DNA of 45,807 nt, taken from assembly GCA_003551675.1 (NCBI GenBank), contig PUNG01000023.1, positions 1 through 45,807 of the forward strand. Direction: 5' to 3'. The notes below the pieces were generated by a model. That model was not told the DNA's origin. It was given only the letters and a program-made list of their open reading frames with translations, and did not search any database. This stretch comes from Thermoplasmata archaeon (GTDB taxonomy: Archaea > Thermoplasmatota > Thermoplasmata > Halarchaeoplasmatales > Halarchaeoplasmataceae). Positions 32,901 through 42,036 of this stretch are shown here, piece after piece (the stretch's first letter is position 1; each line of letters opens with the position of its first letter). The position numbers and the translations under genes were made by a program.

Positions 32901-34566
32901 AATTCTCCTTGGAGATCACCAAGAGGGGACGTTCTCTTTTCTCCTCGTATATCTTGCTAGGAATACCTAACGCTAAGAGCAGTTGCTGTACCTCCTTGAG
33001 TAAACCCAATTCAGAACTTGACAATCTGACAGATACACCTTTTTCCACGTCATCCTGAACACTTCCATCGGCGGTAAAGAGTCCTCTCAAAAATCCTCTT
33101 GCCATCTCCTCACTACCTGTAAATATCTTCTCAGGTACTTGGAGCTTTTTCTCATTCAAACCATACTTTTCTGTGACTTCATAAAGCCTTGCGGATCTCA
33201 CTCTCTGTTCTTTTACATCATTTTTTCCTTTCTTTATCTCTTGAACACCGACTTCATTATCAGCATCGCCTTCAGGACCTCTTATGATCTCGTTCACATA
33301 TTTTGCAAATAGATCAGAAAGTTCAGTGTCCTTGCCATAAAAATGGAGTGTGACTTGATCTTCAGATCCTTTGATCTGTCCATGGCCGACGATCCATCCT
33401 AAAACCATCCCCTCCTCGAAACTCCCTTCTTCTCCGAATTTTGTACCATTATTCGATACATGAAGTTTATCGCCTGATCTCAACTTCTGGACTTCTTTCC
33501 AGCCTTCGTCGGTCATCATCCTGTGATCTCCCGTTAGTCTGATCTCATAACCCTCTTCAGATGACAATCTGAAAACTTCTTTTTCACCGGTCTTGAATAT
33601 ATTTGAAGCTGATTTTACCCTTTCATCGCTCAATCTACCATCAACGATGATATCCAGATCCGATCCATCATCGCATAGTTCTTCCGCTCTGAAAAGCCCT
33701 TTTTCAGTAGTGATCAACGTATCACCGGTCACACATGGATTAGTAGCGTCTATATAATGCTCAGGATACTCTTCCACGTCGAAGGGATTGTCCTCGTTTA
33801 TCCTGTCTAAAAAGAGTATACCGGGTTCGCCGTTCTTCCATGCCTGGTTCACTATCTTATCGTATATATCTTCGGCATCTAGTTCACCGAAAACCTCGTC
33901 ATTTCGAGGGTTGATCAGATCGTATTTTTCTCCTTTTTCCACGGCCTCCATGAACTCTTCCGTCAAACCCACGGATATGTTGAAATTGTTGAGTTCGCCC
34001 TCTTCGTCCTTGGCCTTTATGAACTCCTCTATATCGGGATGCTGGACTGATAAAACGCCCATCTGAGCGCCTCTTCTCCTTCCTCCCTGTTTTATGGTAT
34101 TGCACATCTCGTCATAAACTTTCATGAAAGAAACCGGGCCGCTGGCTACGCCCCCTGTGGATTTTACCGTGTCCCCCCTGGGCCTCAACCTAGAAAAGGT
34201 GTAACCCACACCCCCGCCGGACTGGAATATCTTAGCGGCGTTCTTCACCTGTAAGAATATACTGTCCATCTTGTCCCGCGGTGATAAAACGAAACAGGCG
34301 CTGAGCTGACCTAATTCTAAACCGGCATTCATCAAAGTCGGTGAATTAGGGATAAAATCTAGATTGGTCAGGGCTTCAAAAAATTCCTCTTTTTCATCCT
34401 CGACTGTTCTATTATCATCGTAGGAGTCGTTCACCTGGGCTATGGTCTTTGCGACCCTTTCGAACGCTTCTACGGGGGTCTCGATTATGTTTCCTTCCTC
34501 GTCCCTTTTGAGATACCTTTCCTCCAAGATCTTCTCGGCATTTTCGGTCAATTTCGTGTCACTCAT
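29980..34566 (-). CDS. nrdJ: Adenosylcobalamin-type (class II) ribonucleoside-diphosphate reductase precursor with two inteins
   Basis: 'SPTLMNAG', '[39 protein letters not shown]', 'ATNP|[20 protein letters not shown]', '[30 protein letters not shown]'; C-terminal Cys-rich tail '[25 protein letters not shown]'. Confidence 0.95.
   Translation of the reverse strand: [1528 protein letters not shown]
30961..32244 (-). mobile_element. Intein 2 in RNR (428 aa), LAGLIDADG-type
   Basis: Starts [17 protein letters not shown], ends IANGFVSHN before T of the APTG|TTSM extein; LAGLIDADG-like '[16 protein letters not shown]' and '[12 protein letters not shown]'. Confidence 0.92.
32701..33735 (-). mobile_element. 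Intein 1 in RNR (345 aa), LAGLIDADG-type
   Basis: Starts [20 protein letters not shown], ends VANGFVVHN before Cys of NP|CGEQPL; LAGLIDADG-like '[13 protein letters not shown]' and '[13 protein letters not shown]'. Confidence 0.92.
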
Positions 34567-34679
34567 GTTCTAAACCTCGACGGACTTTGGTATAATAGAA
34601 CATTGTTATGAATATTCCGATATGGGACGAATAATAATATTTTCAAAATTCTTTTCGAACCAAGGTGAAAATATCAAGG

Positions 34680-35471
34680 CTAGTCTTCTTCCTTTTCGCG
34701 GATCGACTTTTTGATGCTGTCCTTCAGGCCTAAAACGGCTACGAGTGCGATAAGTATCACTATCACGGCCATGATCAGCCAGTATGAAAGATCTTCTTGA
34801 GCTTCTTCTAGATAGATGGTTATGTACTCTCCTCCTACCTCCATACGGTGCTCACCCGCATCTTCGACGGTATGATGGATCGAAGCCGTTTCAGTTTCAC
34901 CGCTTTCTACAGTCACCTCGTCCATGTTGATGTAATCACCGTTTATAAAAAATTCGGCGGTATAATCTGCCGTTCTTTCACCCACGTTGGTCACGTTCAC
35001 ACTTATCTCTAATTCTTGGCCTACTTCCGGTTCTTCAGGCTCTACTCTCAGCTCGGACAATTCGAATTCCGCCGGACCTCTCTCCTTAAAATTAGCCGTG
35101 ATACTCTTATCCTCGTCCATGGTGACCGTTATATCTTCTTCTTCGCCTCCTACGTCTCCGGTCCATCCTACAAAATACCAGTCCCCTTCTATCTGATCGG
35201 AGAGAAGCGGGAGCGCTTTTATCTCTACCTCGCTCATCTCTTCGAACAAGAACTGGGTCTCGTTATAGATATGCCCTCCTGCCACGCTCACCCTGCCTTC
35301 GCCCTGTATATCAACGGTCAGTCGATGCATCACTCCCTTTCGGCAAAGTTCCGTTAAATTCTCAGAGGCTCGGACCTCACACGCTCCTTGGGAGTCGAAC
35401 TGGCTCTGTGAGTTCACCGGGGGAACCACGGCGAAAACTGAAAGGACCGTAACTATACCGACCACCAACAA
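34680..35471 (-). CDS. Small membrane-anchored surface protein: InlB-B-like + CARDB-like domain + TM
   Basis: 'YFVGWTGDVGGEEEDITVTMDEDKSITANF', 'PAEFELSELRVEPEEPEVGQELEISVNVTNVGERTADYTAEFFINGD', TM 'YWLIMAVIVILIALVAVLGL'. Confidence 0.8.
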   Translation of the reverse strand: MLVVGIVTVLSVFAVVPPVNSQSQFDSQGACEVRASENLTELCRKGVMHRLTVDIQGEGRVSVAGGHIYNETQFLFEEMSEVEIKALPLLSDQIEGDWYFVGWTGDVGGEEEDITVTMDEDKSITANFKERGPAEFELSELRVEPEEPEVGQELEISVNVTNVGERTADYTAEFFINGDYINMDEVTVESGETETASIHHTVEDAGEHRMEVGGEYITIYLEEAQEDLSYWLIMAVIVILIALVAVLGLKDSIKKSIREKEED

Positions 35472-35578
35472 AACTTTAAAAGCCCTTTTGTCCGATCCAA
35501 GGATAAAATACCACCAGTTACCATACCCTACTTCTGTTTAATATATCTTTCTCCATGGCCTTAAATAGTCAAGGTTTT

Positions 35579-38500
35579 TCACCTATACTCCTCACATCGC
35601 TCACACCACCACCGTTCGTACTCCTCGATGTACCTCAACTTTTGTCCGCAGCCGGGACAGGTACGAGTCTCTTCACGAGCAGAGGGAGGCGGTGCCTGTT
35701 GAGCAGTCAGGTCTTCGAAGGACATATCTTCTTCATCGTCTTCATCCTTTTTCCTTTTCATGAAGAAAACCACTAGAACTAACGCGATTACGACTGCAAC
35801 GAGGGGAAGGATCCACCGTGGGATACCGTCGTCATCCTCTCTGGCTCTTTCTGCATAAAGAGTTAGAGTTTTATTTTCTGTCATTTCGATTTCTACTGTT
35901 CCATTATCTATTTCTTCTCCGTCAATTTCCCAGTGTTGAAAGTTTATTCCTCTGGTAGCTATATAACTGATAGTGACGTTTTCGCCATCATTAAATGTGT
36001 ATATATTTTGAGTCGGTTCTTTGTCATGACTAGTGATGCTGTAGTCTCCTACATCAGCTACTTCAATTTTTAACGTGTGAGTTTCAGTTTCTTCTACTGT
36101 GACCGTTACTTCTTCGGATTCGTCTTCGCTCTCCACCCTAAGAGTATACTCACCAGCATCTCCATCTTCGGTCTCCCATACGAACTCTTTTGTTTCAGAG
36201 ACCTCATCACTACCCAGAGTTATACTCTCGCTTGCTATCTCCGTACCATCTACATAAAACAGGATATCCTGAGTACCTTCTAATTCTCCGATATTTTCTA
36301 CAGTGTATTCCACCGTGATTTTTTCGCCTTCAACCACTTCGTCATCGTAATTTGCAATATCTACTTCAAAAAATGAAGGTTTATCCTCTTCTTCGAAATG
36401 TGCTGTTATATCTCTATTCTTATTCATCGTTACAGTGATCTCTATTTCACTTTTTTCTGGTGGAACATCTCCTGTCCACTCCACGAAATACCAGCCTTTA
36501 TGCGCCCAAGCCATAACGGCCACTTCTGTCCCCCGATCGTAAATATGAGCACCTTCTGGAGGAAAGGTGCTACCACCTCCTTCTGTCACTATCACGAGAG
36601 TAAACATATCCTTTTCGAAGTGAGCCGTTATCACCTTATCTTCATCCATCGTTATACTCGTGGGATTATCAGTTCCTTCGTAATCTCCCGTCCACTCATC
36701 AAAGGACCACTCCATGTTGTCAGGCGTAGCTGTGACGGTCACTTCAGTACCTTTTTCATAGGTATGAGTTCCTTCTAAAGGATCAGTAATCCCCTCTCCT
36801 TCAACCTTTACTGTCAGTTCATATAGTTCTACATCAACGTCTTCCCAAGTAAAAAATGGATAGCCCTCGTTGATTTCTTCATCGTCATCGATATGCCATA
36901 TGTCCTCATCCCTCTCGTCATCATTGGGATTCCCTACAAAGTTCCAAGGTTCATCCAATCCTTCCGTGCCAGTATAGGTGTAGGTTGTAACATCTTTCAT
37001 CTCGGTTGTGGTCTTGCCTGTTCCTCCGTCGCTAGTATCTGTTCCCGAAGTTATGATGACCCAAAATGAGTTCTTAACCGTGCTACCACCACCAGCATCG
37101 TCACCCACGAGACCACCTACATAACTTTCCCCGTTCGCGGTTCCCGTAGCATACGAGTTTAACACCGTGCCACCGACATTATATCCCACGAGCCCGCCTA
37201 CTCTATGCACTCCGCTCAAGTCTCCAGTAGCATATGAGTTTGACACCGTGCCTTGGTAGTTATATCCCACGAGCCCACCTGTCTTCCCATTAGTTCCACT
37301 CACATTTCCCGTGGCATATGAGTTGTCGACCGTTCCTTCATTCCATCCAACGAGTCCACCTAATGGCGAGTACCCGCTAAGATCCGCATCAACCACGCCA
37401 ACATTTGCGACGCTACCACCATCAACAAACCCGAAAAGCCCAACACCCCCCCCCATCTTTGTTTATGCCTCTCATCAATATAACGGGCACCACCATCAAC
37501 AGACCTGAAAAGTCCAACATCCTCTGTAGTCCCTGGTCTATTGATGTACAGCCCTCTTATAGTATAGTTTTGACCGTCAAATGTGCCGGTGAATGTGCCT
37601 ATCGGTTGCCATCCTTTCCCTTCGTTCGCCTCTTCAGAAGCGTATTCGTCATAATATTCCGTATCTTCGTCCAAGTCGTTCCCAAGAATGTAGTACCCTT
37701 CAAGATCATCCCTTATCTCGTGCAGATCTTTCCAGTCGTAGATCACCTCCGGATCCTCTTCAAAGTTGGCCGTGATCTCTTTATCTCCGTCCATCGTTAC
37801 AATTATCTCTTCTTCAACACCATTATGATCCCCTGTCCACTCGACGAACTCATATCCGGTCACTGGTAGAGCTACGAGTTTTACATCTTCGCCCTCTTCA
37901 AAGTAACCCGTGTAAGGCAGTCCGTATTTTTCACCTTGTACTTCTACATTCCCCTTTCCTTCCACTTCTACGGTGAGTTCAACCCCCTCAACAAAATGTG
38001 CGGTCAACGACTTGTTTTCATCCATGGTGATAACGATATTCTCTTCAGTTCCGGTATGATCTCCTTCCCATCCGGTGAACACTCAGCCATCGTCGGGAAA
38101 AGCCTCAACGCTCACTTCTTCCCCTTCTTCGTAGATATGAGTACCAGGTTCAGGATCGGTAGTACCTTCTCCTTCGACGTTCACCGTGAGGGAGAACTTC
38201 TCCGTAACTTGCCCGCTCAAGAATGGATAGCCGTCGTTCGTGATTCCATCTATGTCCCATATATCCTCATCGCCTTCGTCGTCGTTAGGGTTACCAACAA
38301 AGTCCCACGGCTCGTCCAAACCTTCCGTCGATAGATCGGTGAAGGTAGCGACGTCCTTCATCTCCGCGGTAGTCTTGCCTGTTCCTCCGTCGGATTCATT
38401 TTGCCCTGAACTTTCTATATCCCAGAACGAACCAGAAATATTTGCTGCCAATCCAGAATAGCCTACCAACCCACCAACATCCTCTTTTCCCATAACATAT

Positions 38501-39306
38501 CCGGCTGAGTAGGAATTAGTGACAACTGCTGGAGCTAATGGAGGTGACCATCCAACTACCCTACCTATCAGTCCGCCTACATTACTTACTCCAGTTGTGT
38601 TCCCCAGGGCATATGAGTTAAATACTCGAGTACCACTAGAAAGTCCTACTAGTCCTCCTGTAATACCATCCTCTCCGATTACATCTACGTCTGCATATGA
38701 TTTTCTTACTATTCCACGGCTTGTGTATCCAACTAATCCGCCCGTAGATGAGTTCCCACTTACCTTACCACTGCCATACGAAAACGAAACACCTCCTAGA
38801 TCAAGGTGTCCTACGAGCAGACCGACATCATTATTGCCTTTAACCTCCGCATCGACTATCCTCACATCATTTACTGGTCCTATCATATAACCGAATAAAC
38901 CCACACTATCGTTCTCGGGACGGTTAATATAAAAACCTTTAATCTCGTGGCCTTTTCCGTCTAAACTTCCATTGAAGTAAAGATTTTCCCCCATCTCCCC
39001 CACAGGTTCGAACCCTTTGCCGTCGTTCCAATTTTTTGTTTCGCTGGCATCGACATCGTCGATCAATTCGTAGTGAGCTTCCAAGTCCTCGCTCATGTTC
39101 TGCAGTTGATGAACGTTCTCTATCAAGTAAGGATCGTCTTCCGTGCCGGAGCCACCAGCGAAGGAAGTCAGTTCAAATCCGCTTCCTTCGACTTCGGCGT
39201 TGTTCGAAAAACTAAGGCCCATACTCATCCCCAAAGTGCTCAAAACCAGTAGGCCTACGACAAAAAATCCTCCAACGGCTTTTTCTTTCACTATCACTGT
39301 ACACAA
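35579..39306 (-). pseudogene. GLUG/InlB-B/CARDB-like surface protein with C-terminal TM and zinc ribbon, interrupted by an in-frame TGA and a frameshift
   Basis: ORFs 38083-39306, 37360-38082 and 35579-37456 are collinear pieces: signal peptide and GLUG; TGA at 38083-38085; same frame continues VFTGWEGDHTGTEE; frame changes near the G9 tract (37446-37454); ends TM + 'CPGCGQKLRYIEEYERWWCERCEEYR'. Confidence 0.78.
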
Positions 39307-39503
39307 ACACCTCGCAACCTTCTACTAAACATAAAATACGTTCTTATAGTATTTAAAACTTACAGCCTTGGGCTAGTAGAAAACCTTTCTAGCAATAAAG
39401 TAAGAGGAGAATCGAACGAATTTAGTAAAAGGAAAGGCATTTAGATATCCACTATATATTGAGGCTATTCCTTAGAGATTTTTTCCACTGATATGTTAAA
39501 AGA

Positions 39504-39516
39504 AAGGTTTATAAAA
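39504..39516 (+). promoter_or_regulatory. BRE/TATA-like promoter element for the 39542 gene
   Basis: aaggtttataaaa about 26-38 bp upstream of the ATG, consistent with a leaderless or very short-leader archaeal transcript. Confidence 0.55.
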
Positions 39517-39541
39517 CATAAGTGCATATATATCATAGTAT

Positions 39542-41707
39542 ATGATGGGGAGAAAAAAGGGCCACTCTAAAAAAATTGAGTGGTGGAATCTAAACCTATT
39601 TATGATAGTTGCTTTTACATTCGTCCTGGTGTTCTCTGTATCTCTACCTCTGTTTTCAAGCGTTTCAGAGGCAAGTTCTACAGAGTCTAGAGAATCGATC
39701 CTACAAGATATAGAAGAAGAGTCGGAGCTACACGGTTGGGTAGCGGATGTTAAGGAAGTGAGCCCTGAAGGGATATGGCATCCCGATGTTTCAGAAGGTG
39801 ATCATGATAAAGGTCCCTTTCACACGGATACGGCAACGGTCTATCTTAATCTAACTGGTGAAGGTGAAAGAACGAAGGCTCTTGAACCATTTGACTGGGT
39901 ATTTTCTATAGATTCTTCAGGGAGTATGAGTTGGACTGATCCGGATGATATGAGACTGGATGCCGCTGTACACTTCGTGGATAGAGTAGAAGAAGATTTT
40001 GAGGAGCATGCGGATAAAGCGAGGGGAGCTACCGTCGACTTCGACACAGACATCGTTGAAGGAGAACGTGGAGGGACGCACGAGATGACAGACGATTACG
40101 ATCATATGAGAGAGATGATCAGGCGGATCGGGAACACAGGAGGTACTGCTTTTGAACCCCCTATGAATAGAGCATTACAAAAATTCCGTACCCAAGGAGA
40201 TCCAGGTCGGCCTTGGTTTCATATATTCCTTACCGATGGAGTGGCCTTTGATAGTAACTATTGGGATCCGATAGCTGAACATGCAAATGAAGATATAACT
40301 TTATTCGTGATCGGTTTCGATCCCGTAGGAGACTACGTTGACAGGCCTCAGTTGAAAAAGATGGCCTGTAGAAGTACAAGTTCGACTCCTATATTCTCGT
40401 TGGGCTCGGAATATCAACAGTATCTTGAGCTAGGGTCTGTTGCCGACGAGTTGGAGGAAGCCTTCGAAGACCAAGGATATGAGATCTATCATGATGCTGA
40501 GATATGGCAGAGAGAGGAACAGCGAACCGGTTATAGCCAGATAGGCGACAATGTATGGTGGATAACTTACGAATATAATGAGGAGTTCTATCTTGATTAC
40601 ATGATAGAAGAGATAGGTGGAGAACTGCGCGTAAGAGAAGGAGGTCACTATAATTTCATAGATAGAGCCGAAGATGTCACACCCTTATATGATACCATCT
40701 ATCTTACCATAACCGATCCCTTAGAAACAGCGGTTGAATCTCCTCCAGAGGAGGACGACATGATGATCAAAGAAGTACTGCCGCCTTATCTCGAGTATGT
40801 GGAGGATTCGATAAAGATAGAGACCAGTTCCCAGGAACTCGACGTAGAGCTGAGCGTTGATGATGATGGTGAGGAGACCATACTTAGTTTTGACCCGATA
40901 CGTGATGGAGAAAGGAAATTGAATATAGATGACGAGATAAGGATAAGCTACGAAGTGAGATCGACTGAGTATGGTCACGATCTGCCCCTTACTGCATATG
41001 ATCAGGATGGGATGCCGCGATCCATGATAGAATTTTATAATATAACGACTGGGGAGATAGATAGGATATATACACCGGGTCCGGGGTTGGATGTTCATGG
41101 TATCCCAGAGCCTGTTTTAGGTGCATCCCGATGGCAGGCTGAAGCAGGTACTTCGGTGGTATTCAGTAATAGGACGAGCAGTGAGTTGAGTAGTTGGCCT
41201 GGGGATTGTGAAATCGTGGAATACGAGTGGGACTTTGGAGACGGAAGTTCTTACAGCGAGAGTATCTCCGACCCGGGTTTTGACGGTGAAGCGAAGCCTC
41301 ACATCTATTCTTCAACAGGCAGGTTCGATGTTACTTTGACAGCTACGACTTATTGTAATATAAGCGCATCAACGACTAAAACAATGACGATCATGCAGGT
41401 GGCGATACCGCCACCTCAACCACCACCGCCACCGCTACTACCACCGCCACCGGGTGTAGGGATAGTGAACCCAGTGCCAACACCGGTACAGGTAGGAGTT
41501 GCTAATCCCATGGCTCAGCCCACTCCGTTAGGAGTCGGTCAACCCGTTGCTACGCCGCAAGTGACCATGCAGCCCGTTGCTACTTCACAACCCTTAAGCA
41601 TGCCGACCACCACGGCTATTTTTGCTGGGATCATGCCTGTAGCTGCCCAAAAGAATCCTGCCGAGAAGATCAAGATGAGCGTGAGGAATCTAAACCCTGG
41701 AAAGTAA
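39542..41707 (+). CDS. vWA-domain secreted protein with PKD-like domain and Pro-rich C-terminal tail
   Basis: 'FDWVFSIDSSGSMSWTDPDDMRLDAAVHFVD', 'FHIFLTDGVAFDSNYW'; PKD-like 'IVEYEWDFGDGSSYSESISDPGFDGEAKPHIYSSTGRFDVTLTAT'; tail 'PPPQPPPPPLLPPPPGVGIVNPVPTPVQVGVANPMAQPTPLGVGQP'. Confidence 0.85.
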   Translation: MMGRKKGHSKKIEWWNLNLFMIVAFTFVLVFSVSLPLFSSVSEASSTESRESILQDIEEESELHGWVADVKEVSPEGIWHPDVSEGDHDKGPFHTDTATVYLNLTGEGERTKALEPFDWVFSIDSSGSMSWTDPDDMRLDAAVHFVDRVEEDFEEHADKARGATVDFDTDIVEGERGGTHEMTDDYDHMREMIRRIGNTGGTAFEPPMNRALQKFRTQGDPGRPWFHIFLTDGVAFDSNYWDPIAEHANEDITLFVIGFDPVGDYVDRPQLKKMACRSTSSTPIFSLGSEYQQYLELGSVADELEEAFEDQGYEIYHDAEIWQREEQRTGYSQIGDNVWWITYEYNEEFYLDYMIEEIGGELRVREGGHYNFIDRAEDVTPLYDTIYLTITDPLETAVESPPEEDDMMIKEVLPPYLEYVEDSIKIETSSQELDVELSVDDDGEETILSFDPIRDGERKLNIDDEIRISYEVRSTEYGHDLPLTAYDQDGMPRSMIEFYNITTGEIDRIYTPGPGLDVHGIPEPVLGASRWQAEAGTSVVFSNRTSSELSSWPGDCEIVEYEWDFGDGSSYSESISDPGFDGEAKPHIYSSTGRFDVTLTATTYCNISASTTKTMTIMQVAIPPPQPPPPPLLPPPPGVGIVNPVPTPVQVGVANPMAQPTPLGVGQPVATPQVTMQPVATSQPLSMPTTTAIFAGIMPVAAQKNPAEKIKMSVRNLNPGK

Positions 41708-41870
41708 CGGTACCGGAATATCATATGGTGACTTCCTCCGGACCATATCTAAGATGTAAATCTTCTTTTATCTTATGGGGGAGATCACTACCTTTTTGAT
41801 GCTATATGCTGATATAAGTTAACGGATCGCAGTTGGTAGACTTATCAAAGAATCTCGTGATTTTACTACT

Positions 41871-41917
41871 TTTTGTTACTTCTAAATAACATATTTGTTA
41901 AGTTACAAGTAACAAAA
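41871..41917. repeat. 11-bp perfect inverted repeat with internal GTTAC/GTAAC palindromes
   Basis: ttttgttactt (41871-41881) / aagtaacaaaa (41907-41917), with gttacaagtaac and taacatatttgtta inside, in a convergent intergenic region. Confidence 0.7.
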
Positions 41918-42036
41918 CACATACATAGGCCAAGAAATACACACCGTCTTATGTTTCTTTGTGGGCGGCTTTCGAGCATCACGGAACAACGAACTCAATC
42001 GTCTAAAGTCATAGACATGATTAAGGCGAACTGCGG

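Noticed and set aside
38083-38085. Selenocysteine or genome-wide TGA=Trp explanation for the in-frame TGA
   Set aside because: TGA terminates several housekeeping ORFs here, no SECIS-like context was evident, and the expected residue is Trp rather than Cys/Sec.
38998-39020. tRNA-like T-loop word ggttcgaaccc
   Set aside because: It lies inside GLUG coding sequence, with no acceptor or anticodon arms around it.
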